Below the pieces are notes generated by a model that made no database searches, was not told where the DNA came from, and saw only the letters and a program-made list of their open reading frames with translations. This document shows positions 12,271 to 22,575 of a DNA stretch of 64,000 nucleotides, piece by piece; within the stretch, counting starts at the first letter, position 1, and the number at the start of each line of letters is the position of its first letter. Source of the stretch: Hordeum vulgare subsp. vulgare (Eukaryota > Streptophyta > Magnoliopsida > Poales > Poaceae); assembly GCF_904849725.1 (NCBI RefSeq), contig NC_058521.1, positions 100,612,244 through 100,676,243 of the forward strand, in the 5' to 3' direction. Both the position numbers and the translations under genes were made by a program.

Positions 12271-12290
12271 ACCAAGCTAGGCCAAAATCC

Positions 12291-12305
12291 TAAGCTTGGG
12301 GGAGT
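12291..12305 (+). other. Internal polypurine tract copy (candidate central PPT)
   Basis: TAAGCTTGGGGGAGT, identical over 15 bases to the LTR-adjacent PPT at 14154-14168, starts 21 bp after the ORF2 stop. The same pair exists in element 2 (45273-45287 and 47007-47021), and a 14-base version occurs in the WHAM-like element (18862-18875 and 17373-17387). It could prime a second plus strand. Confidence 0.6.
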
Positions 12306-14153
12306 ACGTGTTCTCACCGACCTTACATTCATGCTTATGCTTTCACTTTGTCAGACGGTGTTTACACTTTGCCACTGTATTATCCATGCTAGTTAATTTT
12401 CGTTTTCTTGTTTTCTAGTTTTGTGTCCTTTTGAGAAAACCCAAAAAGATTTTCCTTTCTTCTTTTGCTTGTTTGGAGTTTTCCCGTGTAAATAGTTTTC
12501 TTTTTCTTTGGGTCAAGGTAGAAGTTACTGGTTACAATGTTTAGTGGCTCTTGCATGCATACCTGTTTAGCTTCAAAGAGCCATATTACTTTGTCTTCTC
12601 CTTTGTGTTTGCCTGCAGATTCAGCTTAGTCCAATGCACGAGCACTCTTATTATTGTTCACATCGTTCGATCGTGCAAAGTGAAAAGCAATAATGATGAT
12701 ATATGATCAAGTGACTGAGACTGGAAAAGCTGGTATGAACTCTAGCTATTTTGTTTTTGTAAATATTACTAGCTTGTCGTCCCAAATTCAGCTTAGTTGT
12801 GAGAGAACCATGATTGCAATGAAAACTTAGAGATCATAGTTTCTGATGCCATGCTTAATTAGCTGAGAGCTTATAATGGTTTGTCTTGAATGCCAACATA
12901 GATTTTGAGATGACTATGATATAGTATGATAGGATGGTATTCTCCTTTGAGCGATTCAAGTGGCTTGACTTGGCGCATGTTCATGCATGTAGTTGAAACA
13001 AAATCAACATAGCCTCTATGATGTTCGTGTTCATGGTGATTTATATCCTGTTCATGCTTGCACTCAATGTTAGTCAAACTCATTGCATCTTGATGACTGT
13101 TGTCGCTCTCTAGTTGGTCGCTTCCCACTCTTTTGCTAGCCTTCACTTGTACTAAGAGGAGAGTCCACCATACCTACCTATTTGCGGTATCTACCTGCCG
13201 TTCCAAGCAAATTTGCATGTGCCATTCTCTAAACCTTCAAGAAATAATCTGTTTTGCATGCCCGAACCGCTGATGTGGTGACAGGGGGCTATTGATATCT
13301 TCCATGTTAGGCGTGTTATCCTCGACATGTGTTTCTTCACTGTCATTCACGAGAAAGGGGTTGGTAATTGGAATGCCCAGTTCCACGCTTAATTCGAAAA
13401 CATAACTGTAAAACAAGACTCCCCCCGGATTGATGTTAGTATGGACGGTACCCGAGGATTCGGCCCGCCGTGGAGTGTGATTGATTGGTGGTGGGGGAGT
13501 TAAAACTTTACTTTTTTGTTTGGGAACCGCCCTATAGCATGAGTAGCGTGGAAGATATTGAGAACTCTTGGTCGTTGCATTGACAATGAAAGCATGCCAC
13601 CCAAAATTATTATCTCTGTTTTCAAAGCTTGAGCTCTGGCACCTCTACAAATCAATGCTTCCCTCTGTGAAGGGTGTGTCTATTTATTTTCCTGTTGAGT
13701 CATACTCTTCTTGTATAAGCACCAATTAGAGAGCACCTCTGTCATTTTTATTCTTTGATTTTGATTGATATTGAGTATGACTATGACTGGATCTTCGTTG
13801 CTATGAATTACAATGTTTAGTCAGCCCTTGAAATTTGAAAGTGCTCTGCATTTATGTTTTGCGGTCTCAGAAAGAGCTAGCGAGATACCACCTATTCATA
13901 TTGCTTCATGCATGTTTTGATTGAATTGTTGGTATCTGAAACTCATTATTATTTTCTCGCTAGCTGATTATGCCATTGATATTAGTTTACCGTGAGACCT
14001 ATGTGTCACTTGCTTATGTGGTTAACTTGTGATCTTGCTAAATTCTGGTTATGAGTTAGACATAGTTGCAACAACAAGATCAAACAGAGTTTGTCAAAGT
14101 CTTTCTTTCTCTTTCAGTTTGTCAACTTAGTTGCTTGAGGAAAAGCAAGGTTT
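12306..14153 (+). other. Conserved 3' non-coding region of Sabrina-like element 1
   Basis: A 1.85-kb stretch between the internal and terminal PPT with no sense ORF. It holds a broken antisense ORF (13171-12871; its ATG GTG GAC start survives, but a deletion of about 45 bp after it destroys the frame) and the motif GCTTCCCTCTGTGAAGGG at 13657-13674, also found in the WHAM-like element. It aligns along most of its length with 45288-47006 of element 2. Confidence 0.65.
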
Positions 14154-14168
14154 TAAGCTTGGGGGAGT
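14154..14168 (+). other. Terminal polypurine tract of Sabrina-like element 1
   Basis: TAAGCTTGGGGGAGT directly abuts the 3' LTR start TGATACGTC at 14169, the standard position for plus-strand priming. Confidence 0.85.
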
Positions 14169-15883
14169 TGATACGTCTCCATCGTATCTACTTTTCCAAA
14201 CTCTTTTGCCCTTGTTTTGGACTCTAATTTGCATGATTTGAATGGAACTAACCTCGACTGACGCTGTTTTCAGCAGGATTGCCTTGGTGTTGTTTTTGTG
14301 CAGAAATGAAAGTTCTCGGAACGTCCTGAAAATTTACGGAGAATATTTCTAGAAAATATGAAAAATACCTGCGCAAAGATCCACCGAAGGGGATGGGCCA
14401 GCGGGCCACAAGTCTTGTAGCCGCCGCCCCCCTGGTGGTGGCTACCAAGCTTGTGGGGCCCACGTGGCTCTGCCGCCCCCAAACTCAGCTCTATAAATTC
14501 ACTTTCGTCCCGAAAAAAATCAAGAGAGAAGATTTCATCGCGTTTGCGATACAAAGGCGCCGCCACATCCTGTTCTTCATCTGGAGGGCAGATCTGGAGT
14601 CCGTTTTGGGCTTCGGAGAGGGGAAATCGTCGCCATCGTCATCATCAACCTTCTTCCCTCTCCAATTCCATGAAGCTCTTCATCGTTCGTGAGTAATCTA
14701 TTCGTAGGCTCGCTGGGCGGTGATGAGTAGAATGAGATCTATCATTTAATCGAGTTAGTTTTGACGGGGATTGATTCCTAGTATCCACTATGTTCTGAGA
14801 TTGATGTTGCTACTACTTTCCCATGCTTAATGCTTGTCACTAGGGCCCGAGTGCCATGATTTCAGATCTGAAATTATTATGTTGTCACCAATATATGTGT
14901 GTTTTAGATCCGATCTTGCAAGTTATAGTTACCTACCATGTGTTATGATCCGACAACCCCGGAGTGACAATAACCAGAACCACTCCCGATGATGATCATA
15001 GTTTGAGGAGTTCATGTGTTCACCAAGTGCTAATGCGTTGTTCCGGTTCTTTATTAAAAGGAGAACCTTAATATCCCGTAGTATCCTTTTGGACCCCGCT
15101 GCCACGGGAGCGATGGACAATAGATGTCATGCAAGTTCTTTTCCCTAAGCACGTATGACGACACACGGAATGCATGCCTACATCACATTGACGAACGGGA
15201 GCTAGCCACATATCTCTCCATGTTATAACTGTTGCATGATGAATGTCATCCAAACAAATCACCGACCCATTGCCTACGAGTTTGTCCTACTGTGTTACTA
15301 CTGTTGCTTCCTGCTGCTGTTACTTGTTTTGCTCTGCTGCTGTTACTACTGTTGCTGCTGCTGTTACTTGCTTTGCTCCGTTGCTACTTGCTACTGCTGT
15401 CACTACTGCTGTTCCTTGCCACTGTTGTTACTCGTTACACTGCTGCTACCTGCTACAATACGTTTTCTCGCGCCGTTGACGGGAAAGTATATTTTCCGTC
15501 CACGGTCAACTTCTGGCGCCATTGATACAACCGTTAGGAATAGTTTGCCGTCAACAGATCGTTTCTGGCACCGTTGTTATCATACTACTTTGCTGCTGAT
15601 ACTTTGCTTGCAGATACTAATCTTTCTGGTGTGGTTGAATCTGATGCATTCAGCTGCTAATACTTGAGAATATTATTTCACTTCTCGTCGGGCGAACGAA
15701 CAAATATGGGTTGAATACTCTACCCTCAAAAACTGCCGCGAACCCACGCGCTGGTGGGCCATTGCAAGAAAATTGCTAATTGTTCAGCAACTGGGAGCAG
15801 TTCTGGCTCCGTTGCCGTGGAGGCATCAAGTGAGGAACACGTCAACAACATTTTTCTAGTGTCGTTGCTGGGGACTTCTAGCA
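14169..15883 (+). repeat. 3' LTR of Sabrina-like element 1
   Basis: 1715 bp, beginning TGATACGTCTCCATCGTATC and ending TTCTAGCA, directly followed by the GTCAT duplication. It carries the same hairpin (14403-14462), TATA core, shortened trinucleotide tract and two PBS fossils as the 5' LTR. It has substitutions and repeat-length differences from the 5' copy, so the insertion is not recent. Confidence 0.85.
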
Positions 15884-16202
15884 GTCATCTCAAAGGTATT
15901 ATGTGGAGCCCTATTTAAAGTTAATGCGTTCGTCTATAATGCCTAACCCATAAAAGATAGTGGTAATTTGATAAGAGAGATCATAGTATGCACCATATCT
16001 AGTAGGGCACGACTATGACATATGGACGCACCATCATACTATGGTGTTCCAGGTGGCATGAGTTGTGAAACAATTTTCATGTGAAACAATTTTCACATTG
16101 TCTTAAATGTTTACCAAACTCGTAACTTAGATATATATGTTTACCTGCACGATCACATCATAGACATATTATGCTCTTGTCACGACGATCTTCAACTTCA
16201 TT
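15884..16202 (-). pseudogene. Copia integrase fragment of the base Angela-like element
   Basis: Minus-strand remnant of the integrase C-terminal part, resuming directly after the GTCAT duplication. Text such as the stretch before CTTGTCACGACGATC is recognisable from Angela-type integrase but has many stops. It ends abruptly at about 16202, where a truncated WHAM-like LTR begins. The next recognisable Angela sequence is at 40070, about 1 kb further upstream in the gene, so a deletion removed both the intervening integrase and one LTR end. Confidence 0.7.
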
Positions 16203-17372
16203 CTAGTTTCATCATGTTCATGTGATTCACGTTCGTTACTTTGATAGTTTGATATGTGGGTGGATCGGCGCTTGGGTACTGCCCTTACTTGGACAAGCAT
16301 CCCACTTATGATTAACCCCTCTCGCAAGCATCCGCAACTACGAAAGAAGAATTAAGACAACGTCTAACCATAGCATTAAACTAGTGGATCCAAATTAGCC
16401 CCTTACGAAGCAACGCATAGACCGCGGTTTAAGCTTCTGTCACTCCAGCAACCCATCATCTACTTACTACTCCCCAATGCCTTCCTCTAGGCCCAAGTAT
16501 GGTGAAGTGTTATGTAGTCGACGTTCACATAACACCACTAGAGGAAAAGACAACATATAGCATATCAAAATACCGAACGAATACCAAATTCACATGACTA
16601 CTATTAGCATGACTTATCCCATGTCCTCAGGAACAAAAGTAACTACTCACAAAGCATAATCATAATCATGATCAAAAGTGTAATGAATAGCATCAAGGAT
16701 CTGAACATAAACTCTTCCACCAAGTAATCCAACTAGCATCAACTACAAAGAGTAATTAACACTACTAGCAACCTTACAAGTACCAATCGGAGTCGCGAGA
16801 CGGAGATTGGTTACAAGAGATGAACTAGGGATTGGAGAGGAGATGGTGCTGATGAAGATGTTGATGAAGATTCCTCCCCTCCGATGAGAGGAGTGTTGGA
16901 GATGACGATGGCGACGATTTCCCCTCTGGGAGGGAAGTTTCCCCAGCAGGATCGTCCTGCCGGAGCTCTTGATTGGATCTGCTCAAGTTCCGCCTCGTGG
17001 CGGCGGCGAAACCACGAAAAGATCCCTCTTGATTTTTTCTGAACGAAACCCTTCATATAGCAAAAGAGGGGGTGGCGGCTACCAGGCTTGTGGGGCCCTG
17101 GTAGCTCCCCTCTGGTACTTCTTTCACCCATTATTTTTTATATATTCCCAAAAATTCCACGTAAATTTTCAGGGCATTTGGAGTTGTGCAGAATAGAGGA
17201 CTCAGATTTGCTCCTTTTCCAGTCCAGAATTCCAGCTGCCTGAATTCTCCCTCTTCAAATAAAACTTGCAAAATAAGAGAGAAAAGGCATAAATATGGTA
17301 CCACAAAGTAATATAACAGCCCTTAAAGCAATAAATATCAACATGAAAGCATGATGCAAAATGGACGTATCA
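16203..17372 (-). repeat. Truncated 3' LTR of the WHAM-like element
   Basis: Matches the 5' LTR at 38839-40069 but lacks the last 302 bp of the LTR (the counterpart of 38537-38838). The join to Angela sequence at about 16202 is abrupt. It also lacks one arm of the GC hairpin: near 17070 the sequence passes straight from AAAAGAGGG to GGTGGCGGCTACC, about 56 bp shorter than the right LTR. Confidence 0.8.
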
Positions 17373-17387
17373 ACTCCCCCAAGCTTA
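17373..17387 (-). other. Terminal polypurine tract of the WHAM-like element
   Basis: On the minus strand TAAGCTTGGGGGAGT directly precedes the LTR start TGATACGTCC. It is identical to the PPT of the Sabrina-like elements. Confidence 0.8.
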
Positions 17388-18861
17388 GACCTCGCTTGTC
17401 CTCAAGCGAAAAGCAAGTTCCATAAACATGTCCACATGTTTAGGGACGAAGGTGTCGATAAAACATAATACGGACATGAGGGCATCATGATCACACATAG
17501 AACATCAATACATCATAAAGATTCTTATGGGAAAGTAACAATTCCTTCACAAAGCAAAGTATGAAGCAAAAACCTTACCGAGAAGTAACCAACAACAGTC
17601 CAAAGTCATTGAAGCAATTGCTATTTATCATAACATTAGAAAGAGTCAAATAAGAGCTTGTAAGGCAAACCCACATACGCAATCATCTCTTTTATTTTCC
17701 ACAATTGTTACAACTCACGTGGTACTCGTGGTATCAAAGTTTCAGCTGGACACAGAGGAAGATAGGGGCTTATAGTTTTGCCTCCTAACTATTTACCTCA
17801 AGGGTAAAGTCAACAATAATAAAGCATAAGTACTCAACTCCAAGTTGATATATGAATATAGATCTTTCCCAAGCATGTGACGGTAGCCAAGACAAAGGCA
17901 AAAATAGGGAATTGGTGAAGATCACCATGACTCTTACAAGGGCAAAAAGTAAAGGTACAAGATAGGCCCTTCGCAGAGGGAAGCAGAGGTTGTCATGCGC
18001 TTTTGAGGTTTGAATGCGTGTCCTCTTAGTGCGGAGGAACGCCACTTTATATTGCCTCCTGTGATAAAGAACTTTATTATGCAGTCTGTCGCTTTTATGT
18101 CTTCCTCATCACAGGTTCGTACAAAGCTTATTTTCCACACACTAATAGATCATACATATTAGAGAGCAATTTTTATTGCTTGCACCGATGACAACTTAAT
18201 TGAGGGATCTTATTCAATCCATAGATAGGTATGGTGGACTCTCATGGCAAAACTGGGTTGAGGGTTTATGGATGCACAAGTAGTATCTCTACTTGGTGCG
18301 GGAGTTTTGGCTAATATGAGGTGGAAGCAATCATCACATGCTAAGGGATCTCTAATCATATAACATTGTTTGGAACCAAGCAAACACAATTCATTATGTT
18401 GTCTTCCTTGTCCAACATCTACTCCTAAGCATGTAATAGTTTGGTGAGTGCTCACAATTGTAAAAAGTGTCTAAGATGATATATTTATATGTGAACCTCT
18501 CTTTCCTTATTACTTCTTATTAATTTCAACAATGACTGAGGTCTATGTTGGTTTATTCTCAACAAGTTTCAATCATCATACGTGTCATATGTGAAGCTAT
18601 CACTTTCCATAAGATCATCTCATGATCTTTCATGCTATCGTTCTTTTCATACTTTTGATCACGACACAAAGCAAAGCCCTTGACTAAGATACTCTTTATT
18701 ATATAGCTCGCAAGCTCGGATACATCGGGGAGACACAAGGCAAAAGACTCAAACTAAACACTAAAGAATTATTCCACTAGGAGAAGAAATAAAAACTAAA
18801 AAGGAAAGGACTAAAACAAAGGTAAAAGCAAAAGATATAAAGGTGATACGATACCAGGGCA
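17388..18861 (-). other. Conserved 3' non-coding region of the WHAM-like element
   Basis: 1.5 kb without a convincing sense ORF. It contains the motif GCTTCCCTCTGCGAAGGGCC (minus strand, 17964-17983), matching 46519-46537 in Sabrina-like element 2. On the plus (antisense) strand, an ATG at 18231 begins MVDSHGK, the same start as the 115-codon antisense ORF at 46033-45686; here it stops after 27 codons. Position and content parallel the 3' regions of the Sabrina-like elements. Confidence 0.55.
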
Positions 18862-18875
18862 ACTCCCCCAAGCTT
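18862..18875 (-). other. Internal polypurine tract copy in the WHAM-like element
   Basis: Minus-strand AAGCTTGGGGGAGT, a 14-base match to the terminal PPT, lies about 33 bp after the stop codon of the small ORF at 18909. It has the same relative position as the internal PPT after ORF2 in both Sabrina-like elements. Confidence 0.55.
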
Positions 18876-18908
18876 GGCAAAAGCCAAGGGGATTGCCCAT
18901 ACCAATGC

Positions 18909-19367
18909 TTAGTTGTCTTCCTTTGGTGGTGATATTGGTGGAGTTGTTGAAGCAGTCTGATCCTCCGTCTTCCAAGGCATAGGTGCTCCATCATGGCAGG
19001 ATGAACGAGTCGTCGGAATCCTCAAATCTGCAACCAACCTTATTGATTTGAATCTATACTCATACTCACAGTTTTGGTTCTGCAGGTCATAGATCTGGCC
19101 CTGAAGTTGGTCAACCCTGTCATAGATCCTGGAGACGTGTTTCCCAATGTCAATGGCAGCCATCTTGTGATTGCTGGGGAACTCCGTGATCATCATGTGG
19201 TTGGCGTTGAGTCCACGCTCCACCATCCCTTGGCACTTGAAGACTTGTTGCTCCATTGCTTCGAGCCTCGTCTCCATGCTTCCGGTCTTCTTAGGCCCCT
19301 CAACATCACGGATGTGCAACATCCCCTCGCTCATCTTGATAGATTGAGGGTGTTTCAGCACTTCCAT
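18909..19367 (-). CDS. Small coiled-coil ORF in the env position of the WHAM-like element
   Basis: A 152-codon ORF starting MEVLKHPQSIKMSEG. Residues about 30-105 are rich in heptad-like hydrophobic spacing (METRLEAMEQQVFKCQGMVE; RIYDRVDQLQGQIYDLQNQN), so a coiled coil is likely. The C-terminal 35 residues are proline- and threonine-rich (TTPPISPPKEDN). There is no signal peptide or transmembrane segment, so it does not look like a membrane envelope protein. It lies between integrase and the 3' LTR, behind a promoter-like module (about 19440-19711) and before an internal PPT. The reading may extend upstream, since acceptor-like TGTGGCAG occurs before it. I do not recognise a function. Confidence 0.5.
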   Translation of the reverse strand: MEVLKHPQSIKMSEGMLHIRDVEGPKKTGSMETRLEAMEQQVFKCQGMVERGLNANHMMITEFPSNHKMAAIDIGKHVSRIYDRVDQLQGQIYDLQNQNCEYEYRFKSIRLVADLRIPTTRSSCHDGAPMPWKTEDQTASTTPPISPPKEDN

Positions 19368-19439
19368 GAGGTAGGGATTGATGACCTTCTCGAAGATCTT
19401 GTCCTTATGAGCGTTTGGGGAAGTCGTGATAATCTAGAT

Positions 19440-19711
19440 CTGCCACAAAAACAGGCTCGAAACGAAAACACAGGAAAACTGCGCGATACGGAGATCAAAA
19501 CCTTCGGGCGTATATATAATGATTTTTTCTGGACCAGAAGGAGTGCTCCGCAAGAAAACGGAGTCCGGGAGGCACACGAGGTGCCCACAAGCCCTGTAGC
19601 CGCCGCTAGGGGGGTAGGTAGCGGCTACCAAGCTTGTGGCCGCCTCGTGCGCTCTCCGGACTGCTTTTTATTTTTCTAATTTTCCAAAAATTCCAAAACA
19701 GAGGAAATTTC
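19440..19711 (-). promoter_or_regulatory. Internal LTR-like promoter module: long hairpin plus TATA-like box
   Basis: Immediately downstream of integrase, an inverted repeat with arms of about 44 nt spans 19560-19664 (GGAGTCCGGGAGGCACACGA on one side, GCAGTCCGGAGAGCGCACGA on the other strand). A TATA-like ATTATATATA (minus strand, 19511-19520) lies 40 bp further on, towards the small ORF. The hairpin core (CCACAAGC...GTAGCCGC) is the same as in the LTR of this element and in Sabrina-like LTRs. The promoter role is inferred. Confidence 0.45.
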
Positions 19712-22570
19712 CTATTGGAAAAACTTCGAAGTCCAATCACTTACCGAAAGAGATACCTCTTCGTTTTCATGGTCTGAAACAGGCTGATAAACATCCCTTA
19801 TGTACTCCTCTGGAGTTATGATATTGATGATATTGGTCTCAACATTTATGGGAGTACCGGAGATATAATGCTTGATTCTTTGCCCATTTACCACTCTAGG
19901 AAAATTTCCTTCCGTGTTATTGATTTTGATGGCACCGGAATGATATACTTCCTCGATAACGTAAGGACCTTCCCATTTAGAGAGAAGCTTGCGTGCGAAG
20001 AATCTTAAGCAAGAATTGTATAGCAGGACATAATCACCTACATTGAACTCTCGTTTCTGTATTCGATTATCGTGCCATCTCTTAACCTTTTCCTTGAACA
20101 ACTTGGCAGTTTCATATGCGTGGGCCCTCCATTCAGCTAATGAGCTGACATCAAACAACCGCTTCTCACAGGCAAGTTTGAAATCGAAGTTGAGCTCTTT
20201 GATTGCCCAATAAGCTTTGTTTTCCAGCTCAAGAGGTAAATTACATGCCTTACCGTAAACCATTTTATACGGCGGCATGCCCATGGGATTCTTATAATCA
20301 GTCCTATAAGCCCATAATGCATCGTCAAGTTTGCTAGACCAATTCTTTCGAGATCTATTGACAGTCTTTTGTAGGATCAATTTGATCTCCCTATTACTCA
20401 ACTCCACTTGACCACTAGACTGAGGATGATAAGGAGATGCAACTCTATGGTTTACATCATACTTAGCGAGCATCTTGCGGAAAACACCATGAATGAAGTG
20501 TGAACCGCCATCAATCATCAAATATCTAGGGACTCCAAATCTTGGGAAAATGACTTCTTTAAGCATCTTAATAGAGGTGTGGTGATCAACATTTTTAGTG
20601 GGGATAGCTTCTACCCACTTAGTGACGTAATCCACAGCAACTAAGATGTGAGTGTACCCATTGGAACACGGGAAGGGTCCCATATAATCAAAGCCCCAGA
20701 CATCGAACGGTTCAATGACAAGTGAATAGTTCATAGGCATTTCCTGACGCTTACTGATGTTCCCTATTCTTTGGCATTCTTCACAAGGCATGACAAACTT
20801 ACGGCTATCCTTGAAGAGAGTGGGCCAATAGAAACCTGATTGCAATACCTTATGAGCAGTTCTATCTCCAGCATGGTGTCCTCCGTAGGCTTCGGAATGA
20901 CACTTCTGCAGGATCTGCCCCTATTCATGTTCAGGCACACAACGTCTAATAACACCATCTACTCCTTCCTTATAAAGGTGAGGATCATCCCAAAAGTAGT
21001 GTCTCAAATCAAAGAAGAATTTCTTCTTTTGCTGATAGGTGAAACTGGGTGGTATGTATTTGGCTACGATATAGTTTGCGTAATCAGCATACCACGGTGC
21101 ACTATGTGAAGTGCGGATGACATTTAATTGCTCATCAGGAAAGCTGTCATCAATAGGTCGTGGGTCATAAAGGACATTCTCTAGCCTGGACAAGTTATCT
21201 GCTACAAGGTTATCGGCACCCTTGCGGTCAACGACGTGCAAATCAAATTCCTGTAGCAGGAGAACCCATCTGATCAGCCTAGGCTTAGCGTCCTTCTTCT
21301 CCACAAGGTATTTAATAGCAGCATGATCAGAGTGAATAGCGACTTTGGAATCAACTATATAAGATTTGAACTTTTCACATGCAAACACGACTGCTAAAAA
21401 CTCCTTTTCCGTAGTGGCATAGCTTCTTTGGGCACTGTCTAGAGTTTTACTAGCGTAGTGAATAACATTCAACTTCTTGTCAACTCTTTGTCCTAGAACA
21501 ACACCGACAGCATAATTACTAGCGTCGCACATGATTTCAAAGGGCAAGTTCCAGTCAGGTGGTTGAACAATAGCTGCGGTTATCAAAGCCTTCTTAAGTA
21601 TTTCGAAAGCTTCCTGACAATCCTCATCAAAAACAAAAGGAACATCCTTCTGCAAGAGGTTGGTAAGAGGCCTAGAAATCTTAGAGAAGTCTTTAATGAA
21701 CCTTCTATAGGAACCAACTTGACCTAGGAAACTTCGTATACCTTTGATATTTGTGGGGCAAGGCATTTTCTCAATTGCATCAACGTTAGCCTTATCAACT
21801 TCAATGCCTCTTTCAGAGATTTTGTGTCCTAAGACGATGCCTTCATTAACCATAAAGTGGAACTTCTCCCAATTCAAGACGAGGTTGGTATCTTTGCATC
21901 TCTGTAAGACTCGATCAAGGTTGCTGAGGCAATCATCAAAGGAAGACCCGTAAACGGAGAAGTCATCCATGAAAACCTCGACAATCTTTTCACAAAAGTC
22001 AAAGAATATAGCCATCATACATGTTTGAAAGGTGGCAGGTGCATTGCATAAGCCAAAAGGCATACGTCTATAAGGAAAGGTACCGAAAGGGCAGTTGAAA
22101 GTGGTTTTCTCCTGATCAGATTGTGCAACAGGTATTTGCGAGAAACCTGAATAACCGTCTAGAAAGCAGAAGTGTGTGTGTTTGGATAGCCTTTCTAACA
22201 TTTGGTCGATAAACGACAAATGATAATGGTCTTTCCTGGTTGCCTTATTCAGTTTTCGGAAGTCTATTACCATCCTATAGCCAGTAATAATCCGTTGTGG
22301 GATTAATTCATTCTTATCATTAGGTACAACGGTGATACCTCCCTTCTTTGGTACGCAATGTACTGGACTTACCCAATCACTATGAGCAACATGATAAATG
22401 ATTCCTGCTTCCAGAAGCTTTAATATTTCTTTTCTAACGACCTCTTTCATCTTAGAATTTAATCACCTTTGATGATGAGCAACTGGTTCAGAATCAGGAT
22501 CGGTTTTAATCTTGTGCTGACATAGAGTGGGACTAATACCCTTAAGATCATCAAGAGTATATCCAATAGC
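19712..22570 (-). pseudogene. Gypsy pol: RT, RNase H and integrase of the WHAM-like element (two nonsense codons)
   Basis: Continues gag-protease in the same frame once the Maximus-like insertion is removed. RT blocks include [24 protein letters not shown] and the active-site block [12 protein letters not shown] (FMDD form). RNase H follows with [13 protein letters not shown]. Integrase has CEECQRIGN (zinc site half) and the catalytic core FDYMGPF, DGGSHF and QVELSNREIKL, supplying the D, D and E residues. The C-terminus has the FNVGDYVLLYNS fold. Two in-frame stops interrupt it: TGA at 22465-22463 (expected arginine, CGA) and TAG at 20923-20921 (expected glutamine, CAG). Otherwise it is unusually well preserved. 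Confidence 0.9.
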
Positions 22571-22575
22571 AGCAC

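Larger units (their letters stand above)
5721..15883 (+). mobile_element. Sabrina-like (Athila-type Gypsy) element 1, non-autonomous
   Basis: Complete insertion with a 5' LTR (5721-7463), tRNA-Asp-type PBS, gag, retropepsin, an extra ORF (ORF2), a PPT and a 3' LTR (14169-15883). It is flanked by exact copies of GTCAT (5716-5720 and 15884-15888). The first base pair of the LTR terminal TG...CA is intact at both ends. There is no RT, RNase H or integrase between protease and ORF2 and no scar showing a recent loss, so it would have needed enzymes in trans. The element name rests on recognition of the LTR start TGATACRTCTCCATCGTATC and the gag text. The gag carries nonsense and frameshift lesions, so it is inactive. 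Confidence 0.85.

Noticed and set aside
16203..16210. Search for a TSD pairing with the right end of the WHAM-like element at 40070
   Set aside because: No matching 5-mer exists because the left LTR end is missing; the junction is a deletion.
18909..19367. Reading the small WHAM-like ORF as a true envelope protein
   Set aside because: It has no signal peptide, transmembrane helix or cleavage site. A coiled coil and a proline-rich tail fit a cytoplasmic or nuclear protein better.
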